Below the pieces are notes generated by a model. The model did not search any database and was not told the origin of the DNA. It was given only the letters and a program-made list of their open reading frames with translations. DNA of 64,000 nucleotides, from contig NZ_FZNP01000005.1 in assembly GCF_900188105.1 (NCBI RefSeq), positions 476,344 to 540,343 on the forward strand, written 5' to 3'. Shown here piece after piece: positions 8,392-15,998 of the stretch (position 1 is the stretch's first letter; every line of letters starts with the position of its first letter). This stretch comes from Actinomadura mexicana (GTDB lineage Bacteria; Actinomycetota; Actinomycetes; Streptosporangiales; Streptosporangiaceae). The position numbers and the translations under genes were made by a program.

Positions 8392-9690
8392 TCAGACCCC
8401 CACGCAGGTCAGGGCGCGGCGGTAGGCGGCCATGCGGGGCCCGTCGGAGGTCCCCGTCCCGGCCAGCACCTCGGCGAGGTCGAACCACGCCTGCGCGGCC
8501 TCCCGGGAGGACTCCATCTCCTCCAGGCAGGTCGCGGCCCGGGTCAGCACCTCGACCGCGCGGTCGTGCCGGCCGAGCCGCACCGACGCCTCGCCGAGCA
8601 CGGTCAGCGCCCCGGCGGTGGCGCGGCGCGGGGCGTCCCCGAGCAGGTCCAGGGCCTCCTCGGCGAGCGCCACCGCCTCGGCGGGACGGCCGAGCGCGGT
8701 CTCGGCGCGGGCCAGCTCCGTCAGGCACCAGGCCACGTCGATCTCGCCGGAGGAGCTCGCGCTGATCTCGCCCCGCACCCGGGCGAGCAGCTCGCGGGCG
8801 CGGGCGGCCTGGTCGGGCTTGGCCCGCAGCAGCAGGCCCGCGTAGATGACGCGGAGCCGGTTGAGGTTGCGGGGGTCCTCGCCGTCGCCGGCCAGCATCA
8901 GGGCCCGCTCGGCGAGCGCGACGCCGTCGTCGTACTCGCCGCGGATCTCCGCGACGTAGGCGGCCTCCCAGTAGGCGACCATGCGGGCGCGGGGGCTGCC
9001 GATCCGCTCGGCCCGCTCGACGAGCTGGGCGGCCAGCTGGCGGGCCCGGACGAGGTCACCGCGCTCGATGAACGCCGACAGCAGTGCCGCGCCGAGGTCC
9101 ACGGCGGCGTCGGTGGAGTCGGCGCCGGTGGCGACGAGGTGCCGCAGCGCGGTCTCGGCGGCCTCCACGCCCGCGCTGATGTCGCCGCGCTCGCGCAGGC
9201 AGCGGCTCAGCGCGACGTGCACCTTGGCCCAGTGGTCCAGATCGGCCTCGGCGGACGCCTGCTCGGTCAGCCTCGTCAGCTCGGCGATCGCCTCCTCCAG
9301 CTCGCCCGCGGCCTCCAGCGCGAGCGCGTGGCCCCAGCGGGCCTGGTGCAGCATCTCGGGCAGCGCGACCGCGTCGGCGCTCGCGAGCACCTCGGCGAAC
9401 CGGGCCCGCGCCTCGGCCGCCGCGCCGTTGCTGAGCGCGATCTCGGCGTAGTCGAGGGTGACGCGCAGCTCGTCCACGACATCCTCGCTGACGCCGCTGA
9501 CGAGGTAGGTCGCCGAGCAGTTCAGCTTCGCCGCCAGCAGGTCGACGACGCTCGGGGCCGGCACCCGCTTGTCGCTCTCGATCAGCGAGATGTAGCTGTC
9601 GGACAGCTCGGGGAAGGCGAGCTGCGCCTGGCTCACGCCCTGCCGGATCCGCAGGGCACGAATGCGCTGCCCCAGTGTCTCGCGATCCAT
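8392..9690 (-). CDS. XRE-type HTH transcriptional regulator with TPR-like sensor region
   Basis: 432 aa, ATG start. An N-terminal HTH_3 domain covers about residues 5-62 (RIRALRIRQGVSQAQLA, SYISLIESDKRVP). It is followed by about 350 residues of helical repeats rich in A-x-x-x-A/E patterns, consistent with tetratricopeptide repeats. Proteins of this build regulate development or secondary metabolism in actinomycetes and may bind peptides or small signals. The gene stands alone, 14 bp from the short PucR-like gene behind it. No target is identifiable. Confidence 0.82.
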   Translation of the reverse strand: MDRETLGQRIRALRIRQGVSQAQLAFPELSDSYISLIESDKRVPAPSVVDLLAAKLNCSATYLVSGVSEDVVDELRVTLDYAEIALSNGAAAEARARFAEVLASADAVALPEMLHQARWGHALALEAAGELEEAIAELTRLTEQASAEADLDHWAKVHVALSRCLRERGDISAGVEAAETALRHLVATGADSTDAAVDLGAALLSAFIERGDLVRARQLAAQLVERAERIGSPRARMVAYWEAAYVAEIRGEYDDGVALAERALMLAGDGEDPRNLNRLRVIYAGLLLRAKPDQAARARELLARVRGEISASSSGEIDVAWCLTELARAETALGRPAEAVALAEEALDLLGDAPRRATAGALTVLGEASVRLGRHDRAVEVLTRAATCLEEMESSREAAQAWFDLAEVLAGTGTSDGPRMAAYRRALTCVGV

Positions 9691-9704
9691 CGTGTGACCA
9701 CCGC

Positions 9705-10040
9705 CTACAAGGTGCTCGCCGCGCGCAGGGCGAGGAAGAAATCGACTCGGTCTTCAAGTCTGCCGAGATCCCGGCCGGTGAGGTCCTCGATTCGCCGGAT
9801 TCGGTACCGAAGCGTGTTCACATGGACGTGCAGCCGCGTCGCGGTGCGGTTCCAGGAACCCGAGCAGGACAGGAAGACCTCCAGCGTGTGCACGAGATCG
9901 GCGTGCCTGGTGCTGTCGTACTCCTCCAGGGGGCCGAGCATCCGCGCGCGGAACGACGACCGGGTCCGCTCCGGGACGGACGCCAGCAGCCACGCGTAGG
10001 AGTCCAGGGCGGTCGCCCCGGCGGAGTCTCGCATTCGCAC
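9705..10040 (-). CDS. PucR/CdaR-type regulator, C-terminal HTH part only
   Basis: 111 aa. The sequence DLVHTLEVFLSCSGSWNRTA and HVHVNTLRYRIRRIEDL is the PucR C-terminal HTH. Full PucR proteins are about 400-550 aa with an N-terminal sensory domain and a GGDEF-like middle, none of which is present. It may be a decayed remnant or a stand-alone DNA-binding protein. A CTATAG sequence lies close to GTG 10040 (or ATG 10034), as in a leaderless promoter, so expression is possible. It faces away from the purine permease at 10207. PucR proteins usually control purine catabolism, which fits that neighbour. Confidence 0.65.
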   Translation of the reverse strand: MRMRDSAGATALDSYAWLLASVPERTRSSFRARMLGPLEEYDSTRHADLVHTLEVFLSCSGSWNRTATRLHVHVNTLRYRIRRIEDLTGRDLGRLEDRVDFFLALRAASTL

Positions 10041-10206
10041 CAGGGCAGGCTATAGGTGACGCATCGCCCCCGTCACGCTGCGAAGGCCGGGAACCACGTT
10101 TCGGCAACTCCCCTCCGCGGATCCCGCCGACCTCCCCGGGCCCCCGGACGGCTACCCTGTGCACGCCGTTTCCGAACACCATGCTGCTGAAAGCGGAGCG
10201 CCCGTC

Positions 10207-11652
10207 ATGTCCAAGACCATCACCGGACCGGCCGACGATTCACCACCGGCGAGCGGGCGCGGGCCGCTGGAGCGGCTGTTCGAACTCACCGCACGCGGCA
10301 CCACCGTCCCGCGCGAGTTGCGCGGCGGCGTGACCACGTTCTTCGCGATGGCCTACATCATCCTGCTGAACCCGCTCATCCTCGGCGGGGCGAAGGACGT
10401 CGAGGGCGCGACCCTGTCGATCCCGCAGCTCACCACGATGACGGCGCTGTCCGCCGCGATCACCACCGTGATCATGGGTCTGGTCGGGAACGCGCCGCTG
10501 GCGCTCGCCGCGGGCCTCGGCATCAACGCGGTCGTGGCCTTCCAGGCGGCGCCGGTGATGACCTGGCCGCAGGCGATGGGCCTGGTGGTGATCGAGGGCG
10601 CGGTCATCGTGCTGCTGGCGGTCACCGGCATCCGCGAGCGGATCATGAACTCGATCCCGCTGGCGCTCAAGCACGCGATCGCGGTCGGGATCGGCGCGTT
10701 CATCGCGCTGGTCGGCCTCTACGACGCCGGGTTCGTCACCTCCAGCGCCACGAGCCCGCCGCTGTCCCTCGGCACCGGCGGCCGGCTGGAGACGTGGCCC
10801 ACACTGGTGTTCGCGGCGACCCTGCTGCTGATGATCGTCCTTTATGTGCGGCGGGTGCCCGGCGCGATCCTGATCAGCATCGTCGCCGGGACGGTCGGGG
10901 CCGTGGTCATCCAGGAGAACGCCTCCGTCGGCAAGGGCGGCTGGGGCGTGGTCACCCCGGACATGCCCGACAGGCTGTTCGCGGCCCCCGACTTCGGGCT
11001 GTTCGGGGAGATCTCCCTGTTCGGCGGGTTCGGCCGGGCCGGGGCCATCACCGCGCTGGTCGTGCTGTTCACGCTGGTGCTGTCGGGGTTCTTCGACGCG
11101 ATGGGCACGATCCTCGGCATCAGCGACGAGGCGGGCCTGGTGAGCGAGAAGGGCGAGGTGCCGCGGCTCGGCCGGATTCTGTCGGTGGACGGGCTGTCCG
11201 CCGCGTTCGGCGGCCTCACCAGCTCGTCGGCGAACACGGTGTTCGTGGAGTCGGCGGCGGGCGTCGGCGAGGGCGCCCGCACGGGCCTGGCCAACATCGC
11301 CACGGGCGCGCTGTTCGCGGTGACGCTGTTCCTCACACCGCTGGCGGCGACCGTCCCCGCGCAGGCCGCGGCGCCCGCGCTGGTCGTGGTCGGCGCGCTG
11401 ATGATGACGCAGGTCGCCAAGGTCGACTGGAACGACCTGGAGATCACGATCCCGGCGTTCCTCACCATCGTGCTGATGCCGTTCACCTTCTCGATCACCA
11501 CCGGCCTGGGCATGGGCATCGTCGGTTACGTGGTCATCAAGGCCACCCGCGGGAAGGTGCGCGAGATCTCCCCGGCCCTCTGGATCGTGGCGGCCCTGTT
11601 CGTGGTCTTCTTCGCCATCCACCCCATCGAGGAGTGGCTCGGCGTCGCCTGA
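10207..11652 (+). CDS. NCS2-family purine permease (AzgA/PbuG-like)
   Basis: 481 aa from ATG 10207, with GGAG 9 nt upstream; an upstream in-frame start at 10159 has no such site. About 13 hydrophobic segments. Family motifs are clear: TTFFAMAYIILLNP near residue 40, GNAPLALAAGLGINA, GFFDAMGTILGISDEAGL and SSANTVFVESAAGVGEGARTG. These belong to the hypoxanthine/guanine/adenine proton symporters of the AzgA branch. It sits in the plasma membrane and salvages purine bases. The neighbouring PucR-type gene on the opposite strand suggests local control by purine status. Confidence 0.92.
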   Translation: MSKTITGPADDSPPASGRGPLERLFELTARGTTVPRELRGGVTTFFAMAYIILLNPLILGGAKDVEGATLSIPQLTTMTALSAAITTVIMGLVGNAPLALAAGLGINAVVAFQAAPVMTWPQAMGLVVIEGAVIVLLAVTGIRERIMNSIPLALKHAIAVGIGAFIALVGLYDAGFVTSSATSPPLSLGTGGRLETWPTLVFAATLLLMIVLYVRRVPGAILISIVAGTVGAVVIQENASVGKGGWGVVTPDMPDRLFAAPDFGLFGEISLFGGFGRAGAITALVVLFTLVLSGFFDAMGTILGISDEAGLVSEKGEVPRLGRILSVDGLSAAFGGLTSSSANTVFVESAAGVGEGARTGLANIATGALFAVTLFLTPLAATVPAQAAAPALVVVGALMMTQVAKVDWNDLEITIPAFLTIVLMPFTFSITTGLGMGIVGYVVIKATRGKVREISPALWIVAALFVVFFAIHPIEEWLGVA

Positions 11653-11819
11653 GCCCGCGCGAGCGCCCGCGCACGGGGAACCCCGGGGAAACACGGAAAC
11701 ACGGACGCACGGTGACCGCTCCGCGACAGAACTCGCCCGTTTGTAGGTCTCGGAGGCGGTTGCGGGTGTCAAATAGTGCCGGCATGGCGTAAGCAGAAGG
11801 TAGGGCCTTACCCCCCGGC

Positions 11820-13001
11820 GTGAAAGGCGTGGCTGTGGTGTCCGCGGACTCTCCCTCCCACCCGTCCCCGCCAGGTCACGTCCTGCTGGCGCCTGACAGG
11901 TTCCCGGGAGCGCTGACGGCGGCGCGGGCCGCACGGCATCTCGCCGCCGGGCTGCGCCGCGCGCGCCCCGGCGTCGCGCTGGTGGAGCTTCCCGTGGCCG
12001 ACGGCGGCGACGGCACCGTGGAGGCCGCGGTGGCGGCCGGGTGGCGGCGCGTCGAGGTCGAGGTGTGCGGGCCGACCGGCCGCCCGGTGACGGCGCGGCT
12101 GGCGCTGAACGGCGACAGCGCGGTGGTCGAGCTGGCGGAGGCGTCCGGGCTGCGGCGGCTGCCCGGCGGCAGGCCGCGCCCGCTCACCGCCTCCAGCGTC
12201 GGGACGGGGCAGCTGCTCGCGCACGCCGTCCGGCTCGGCGCGCGGCGGATCGTCCTCGGCCTCGGCGGCGGCGCGTGCACCGACGGCGGCGCGGGCCTGG
12301 TCCAGGGGCTCGGCGGGCGCCTGCTGGACGCGCTCGGCAAGGACCTGCCGCCCGGCGGCGCGGCGCTGCGCTCGCTGCACGCCCTCGACCTGCGCGGCCT
12401 GCCCGACATGTCGGGCATCGAGGTGGTGGTGGCGGGCGACTCCGCCGGGCCGCTGCTCGGCCGCACCGGCGCCGCCGCGGTGGACGGGCCGCGCCGCGGC
12501 GCGAACCGCGACGAGGTGCGGCTGCTGGACGCGGGCCTGCGCCGCTGGGCCGACCTGGCCGAGGCGGCGGCCCGCAGGGCGGCCCGCGACCTGCCCGGCG
12601 CCGGGACGGCGGGCGGCGTCGGGTTCGCCGCGCTCACCTTCCTCGGCGCGACGATCGAGCCCGGCCCGGCCCTGATGCTCGACCTGCTGGGCTTCGCCGC
12701 CAAGGCGCGCGACGCGCGCCTGGTCGTCACCGGGGAGGGCGTCCTCGACACCCGGTCGCTGCGCGGCAGCGCGCCGGTGCACGTCGCCCGCGCCGCCGCC
12801 CGCGCGGGCGCGCCGGTCGTCGCGGTGGCCGGCCGCCGGAGCCTCACCGGCGAGCAGCTGCGCAAGGCCCGGATCCAGGCGGCGTACGCGCTCGCCGACA
12901 TCGAGCCGGACGACGAGCGCCGCGTCCGCCGCGCGGGCCCGCTCCTGGAGCAGCTGACGGTCGCGATCGCGGACGAGTGGCTCCCCCGGGGCGCCGCGTA
13001 G
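11820..13001 (+). CDS. Glycerate kinase (type I, GK1 family)
   Basis: 393 aa from GTG 11820; a GTG at 11835 or 11838 is a possible alternative. The pattern follows glycerate 2-kinases: APDRFPGALTAARAA at the N-terminus, VADGGDGTVEA (about residue 60), LGLGGGACTDGGAG (about 145-158, nucleotide/substrate loop) and VVTGEGVLDTRSLRG near residue 305. It phosphorylates glycerate to 2-phosphoglycerate using ATP, feeding glyoxylate or allantoin breakdown products into glycolysis. This could be functionally tied to the purine permease just upstream, since purine degradation yields glyoxylate. The length is normal for the family. Confidence 0.9.
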   Translation: MKGVAVVSADSPSHPSPPGHVLLAPDRFPGALTAARAARHLAAGLRRARPGVALVELPVADGGDGTVEAAVAAGWRRVEVEVCGPTGRPVTARLALNGDSAVVELAEASGLRRLPGGRPRPLTASSVGTGQLLAHAVRLGARRIVLGLGGGACTDGGAGLVQGLGGRLLDALGKDLPPGGAALRSLHALDLRGLPDMSGIEVVVAGDSAGPLLGRTGAAAVDGPRRGANRDEVRLLDAGLRRWADLAEAAARRAARDLPGAGTAGGVGFAALTFLGATIEPGPALMLDLLGFAAKARDARLVVTGEGVLDTRSLRGSAPVHVARAAARAGAPVVAVAGRRSLTGEQLRKARIQAAYALADIEPDDERRVRRAGPLLEQLTVAIADEWLPRGAA

Positions 13002-13165
13002 TCCGGATCGTTCCAACGGCCGCGCTCCCCGGCCGTCGTGGACCGCCCTTTACACAGTGTCGCCGAAAGGGCCGATGCCTTGACACGGTGCGCATAGCCG
13101 GGTGTCGCCCCCGCCCCGCACGCTGGAGGCGTACATCCTGGTCAGCGTTGACGGAGGAGCTCCCG

Positions 13166-14281
13166 GTGAAGATCGGTGTCCCACGCGAGGTCAAGAACCA
13201 CGAGTACCGGGTGGCGATCACCCCGGCGGGGGCGCACGAGCTCACCCGGCACGGCCACGAGGTGTTCGTGGAGCGGGGTGCCGGGACCGGCTCGGCGATC
13301 CCCGACGACGACTTCGCCGCCGCGGGCGCCAAGATCCTCGACGGCCCGGACGAGGTCTGGGCGGAGGGCGAGCTGATCCTCAAGGTGAAGGAGCCGGTCG
13401 CGCCCGAGTACCACCGGATGCGCGAGGGCCAGATCCTGTTCACCTACCTGCACCTGGCCGCGTCCCGCGAGTGCACCGACGCGCTCCTGGCGGCCGGCGT
13501 CACCGCGATCGCCTACGAGACCGTCCAGCTCCCGGACCGCTCCCTGCCGCTGCTCGCCCCCATGTCCGAGGTCGCCGGGCGGCTCGCGCCGCAGGTCGGC
13601 GCCTACAACCTGATGTCGTTCAACGGGGGGCGCGGAGTCCTGCCCGGCGGCGTGCCCGGCGTCGCCCCCGCCAAGGTCGTCGTCATCGGCGGCGGGGTGT
13701 CCGGCCTCAACGCCGCCCAGATCGCCGTCGGCATGGGCGCGGACGTCACCGTCCTGGACGTCGACGTGGACCGGCTGCGCGGGATCGACGCCGTCTACCA
13801 GGGCCGCCTGCGGACGCTGGTGTCCAGCGCGTACACGGTCGAGCAGGAGGCCCGCGCCGCCGACCTCGTCATCGGCGCCGTGCTCATCCCGGGCGCGCGG
13901 GCGCCCAAGCTGATCTCCAACGAGCTGGTGGCCCGGATGAAGACCGGCTCGGTGCTGGTGGACATCGCCATCGACCAGGGCGGCTGCTTCGAGGACTCCC
14001 GTCCCACCACGCACGCCGACCCCACCTACCGGGTGCACGGCTCGACGTTCTACTGCGTCGCCAACATGCCCGGCTCGGTCCCCAACACCTCCACCTACGC
14101 CCTGACCGGCGTGACGCTCCCCTACGCCGTCCAGATCGCCGACAAGGGCTGGCGGCAGGCCATGCACGCCGACGCCGCCCTCGCCCGCGGCCTCAACACC
14201 CACGTCGGCGCGCTCGTCTACGACCACGTCGCCGAGGCCCACGGCCTCCCCCGCACGCCCCTCGCCTCGATCCTCGGCTGA
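13166..14281 (+). CDS. ald: Alanine dehydrogenase
   Basis: 371 aa from GTG 13166, preceded by GGAGG; this start gives the canonical KIGVPREVKNHEYRVA N-terminus and the usual family length. Lys in LKVKEP and His in FTYLHLA correspond to the pyruvate-binding and catalytic residues. The Rossmann motif is VVIGGGVSGLNAA (about residue 172), and VDIAIDQGGCFE carries the catalytic Asp. It interconverts L-alanine with pyruvate, ammonia and NADH in the cytoplasm. Its frame is open through much of the upstream glycerate kinase, but that part is only antiphase coding of the kinase. Confidence 0.96.
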   Translation: MKIGVPREVKNHEYRVAITPAGAHELTRHGHEVFVERGAGTGSAIPDDDFAAAGAKILDGPDEVWAEGELILKVKEPVAPEYHRMREGQILFTYLHLAASRECTDALLAAGVTAIAYETVQLPDRSLPLLAPMSEVAGRLAPQVGAYNLMSFNGGRGVLPGGVPGVAPAKVVVIGGGVSGLNAAQIAVGMGADVTVLDVDVDRLRGIDAVYQGRLRTLVSSAYTVEQEARAADLVIGAVLIPGARAPKLISNELVARMKTGSVLVDIAIDQGGCFEDSRPTTHADPTYRVHGSTFYCVANMPGSVPNTSTYALTGVTLPYAVQIADKGWRQAMHADAALARGLNTHVGALVYDHVAEAHGLPRTPLASILG

Positions 14282-14348
14282 CGCCTCCCCCGTCCTTTCA
14301 CCCGTTCCGGGGTTCTTCGGCGGCGGTCCGCCGGGTAGACAGCCGGGC

Positions 14349-14939
14349 ATGGGTGAACTGATCCTGGTGCGGCACGGGGAGACCGAGTGGAGCCGGGCGC
14401 GGCGGCACACCGGGCGGACCGACCTGCCGCTGACCCCCCGGGGCGAGGAGCAGGCCCGCGCGCTGCGCGGCGCGCTGGACGGGCGGACCTTCGCGCGGAC
14501 GCTGGTCAGCCCCGCGGAGCGGGCGCGGCGGACGGCCGAGCTCGCCGGGCTGCGCACGGACGAGATCGACCCCGACCTGTGGGAGTGGGACTACGGCGGC
14601 TACGAGGGCGTCAGCACCCGGGCGATCCGCGAGGAGCGGCCGGGCTGGTTCCTGTGGGACGACGGGGTGGTCCCGGGCGACGCCGATCATCCGGGCGAGA
14701 CCGTCGAGCAGGTCGGCGCGCGGGCGGACGCCGTCCTCGGACGGGCGCGGGCGCTGCTCGCCGCCGGCGACGTCGCGCTGGTCGCGCACGGCCACGTCCT
14801 GCGGGTGCTGACGGCGCGGTGGCTGGGCCTGGAGCCCGCGCTGGGGCGGCTGTTCGCGCTCGACACCGGGACCGTGTCGGCGCTCGGTTCCGAGCACGAC
14901 CGGCCGGTCGTCAGCGCCTGGAACGTGCCCGCACCCTGA
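14349..14939 (+). CDS. Histidine phosphatase (phosphoglycerate mutase-like) protein
   Basis: 196 aa. The catalytic RHG motif is in ILVRHGETEWS near residue 8, the second conserved Arg follows in VSPAERARRTAEL, the acidic residue is in WEWDYGGYEG, and the second His is in VALVAHGHVLRVL. This is the full catalytic set of the branch-1 histidine phosphatase superfamily. It is cytoplasmic and of normal length. The substrate cannot be deduced; relatives act on sugar phosphates, nucleotides or broadly. It is co-directional with ald, 67 bp apart, so it could share a transcript. Confidence 0.88.
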   Translation: MGELILVRHGETEWSRARRHTGRTDLPLTPRGEEQARALRGALDGRTFARTLVSPAERARRTAELAGLRTDEIDPDLWEWDYGGYEGVSTRAIREERPGWFLWDDGVVPGDADHPGETVEQVGARADAVLGRARALLAAGDVALVAHGHVLRVLTARWLGLEPALGRLFALDTGTVSALGSEHDRPVVSAWNVPAP

Positions 14940-14956
14940 GGCCGTCCACCGCATAA

Positions 14957-14989
14957 GGTACCTGTTGGGGGATGTCCCCCAGGGGTACC
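14957..14989 (+). promoter_or_regulatory. Probable CsoR operator
   Basis: A 33-bp inverted repeat: GGTACC and a G-run on the left, then ATGT, then a C-run and GGGGTACC on the right (outer arms GGTACC/GGTACC, inner arms GGGGG/CCCCC). Copper-sensing CsoR sites are pseudopalindromes with TACC...GGTA arms flanking G/C runs, which this matches. It ends 34 bp before the start of the csoR gene, so autoregulation by copper is the natural reading. Confidence 0.75.
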
Positions 14990-15023
14990 GGGCGTGCGCC
15001 CCCGACGGATTGCGAGGACGGAG

Positions 15024-15323
15024 ATGGCGACCAGCGAGACCCCGACCCGCGGGTACACCGCCACGAAGGACCAGCTGCAGACGCGGCTCGCCCGGATCGA
15101 GGGCCAGGTGCGCGGCATCGACCGGATGGTCGAGGAGGACCGCTACTGCATCGACATCCTCACGCAGATCAGCGCGGTCCAGGCGGCGCTGGACAAGGTG
15201 GCGCTCGGCCTGCTGGACGGGCACGTCCGGCACTGCGTGGCCGAGGGCGCCGAGGAGGGCAAGGGCGAGGCGATGTCGACCGAGCTGATGGCGGCCGTCG
15301 GGCGGCTCATGCGCCGCGGCTGA
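15024..15323 (+). CDS. csoR: CsoR-family metal-sensing repressor
   Basis: 99 aa from ATG 15024 with GGACGGAG upstream. All-helical DUF156/CsoR protein: LQTRLARIEGQVRGIDRMV at the N-terminus, Cys in DRYCIDILTQ, and His and Cys in GHVRHCV. This Cys-His-Cys set is the Cu(I) site of CsoR rather than the RcnR nickel site or a persulfide-only sensor. It should release its operator (14957-14989) on copper binding. No copA or copZ lies next to it. The copC and copD genes are 8 kb away on the other strand, so any copper regulon would be spread out. Confidence 0.9.
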   Translation: MATSETPTRGYTATKDQLQTRLARIEGQVRGIDRMVEEDRYCIDILTQISAVQAALDKVALGLLDGHVRHCVAEGAEEGKGEAMSTELMAAVGRLMRRG

Positions 15324-15325
15324 AC

Positions 15326-15378
15326 CACCCGCCCGGGCGGCCGCCCTCGCGGGTCACCCGCCCGGGCGGCCGCCCTCG
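15326..15378. repeat. Two direct copies of a 24-bp sequence at convergent gene ends
   Basis: Copies at 15326-15349 and 15355-15378 are identical (CACCCGCCC...CGCCCTCG) with a 5-bp spacer. Each contains a GCCCGGGC palindrome that could form a G/C hairpin. The second copy overlaps the last codons of the marR gene, so the MarR C-terminus (GGRPGG) is partly repeat-derived. It probably arose by local duplication and may serve as a two-way transcription stop between csoR and marR. Confidence 0.7.
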
Positions 15379-15884
15379 GGGCCGCGCTCGCGCGAGGCCG
15401 CCGGCTCCGCGCGCTCCATGGTCTCGACGAGGACGCGCCAGCCGTGCAGGAAGCGCGCCCGGTCCTGCGGGGCGAGCGTCTCCAGCGTGACCCGCAGCGG
15501 CCGCAGCCGCCGCCAGGCGAACCGCTCGGTCACCTCGCGGTGCCGGTCGCTCAGGCTAATGATCATCCGCCGGCGGTCCCGCTCGTCCGGGCGCCGCTCG
15601 ACGAAGCCGCCCCGCTCCAGCTCCCCGACCAGCTGGCTGACCGTGGCCGGGCTCAGCGCCATGTGCCGGGCGAGCACGCCGACCGGCACCGGGCCGTGCA
15701 GGACGAGCTGCATCAGCGCCGGGACGTGCCGGGGGCCGAGCCCCGCGGCCCGCACCTCGCCGATGAGCTCCTCGGCGTCCTCGCGACCGCCCTTCAGGCC
15801 GCGGACCAACCGGCCCAGGAGCTGGATCATCGTCTCCAGGTCGGCGTCGACCGACGGTGCGGCACCGATCCCTTCCTCGGTCAT
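15354..15884 (-). CDS. MarR-family transcriptional regulator
   Basis: 176 aa from ATG 15884; the frame stays open far beyond, but that is shadow coding of the MFS gene. Winged helix: VPVGVLARHMALSPATVSQLVGELERGGFVERR (recognition helix around SPATVSQLV), followed by the wing DERDRRRMIISLSDRHRE. It is divergent from the DHA2 transporter at 15999. The 114-bp intergenic region holds a near-ideal MarR operator (15887-15936), so it very likely represses itself and the pump until a lipophilic compound binds. Confidence 0.9.
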   Translation of the reverse strand: MTEEGIGAAPSVDADLETMIQLLGRLVRGLKGGREDAEELIGEVRAAGLGPRHVPALMQLVLHGPVPVGVLARHMALSPATVSQLVGELERGGFVERRPDERDRRRMIISLSDRHREVTERFAWRRLRPLRVTLETLAPQDRARFLHGWRVLVETMERAEPAASRERGPEGGRPGG

Positions 15885-15886
15885 AC

Positions 15887-15936
15887 CTTGAAGTCCAACA
15901 CATTTCGTGATGCACTGCAAAATGTTGGACTTCAAG
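15887..15936. promoter_or_regulatory. MarR operator: perfect 14-bp inverted repeat
   Basis: CTTGAAGTCCAACA (15887-15900) and its exact complement TGTTGGACTTCAAG (15923-15936) are separated by 22 bp. Each arm contains TTG-N5-CAA, the classic MarR half-palindrome, so two dimers could bind. It starts 2 bp before the marR start codon and covers the shared promoter region. A further hairpin, AAGGCGT/ACGCCTT (15934-15950), abuts it on the transporter side. Confidence 0.8.
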
Positions 15937-15998
15937 GCGTTTGACGCCTTACCGACGGGGACGCGGGGCAACCGGTACTCGACGCGAGGGGGCCGACC

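Noticed and set aside
9754..10182. 142-residue minus-strand frame over the PucR remnant
   Set aside because: Different frame with no PucR similarity. It could have contained the missing N-terminus after a frameshift, but it shows no sensory-domain sequence.
12041..13165. Long N-terminal extension of alanine dehydrogenase
   Set aside because: The extension is glycerate kinase DNA in another frame. Alanine dehydrogenase is complete at 371 residues from GTG 13166.
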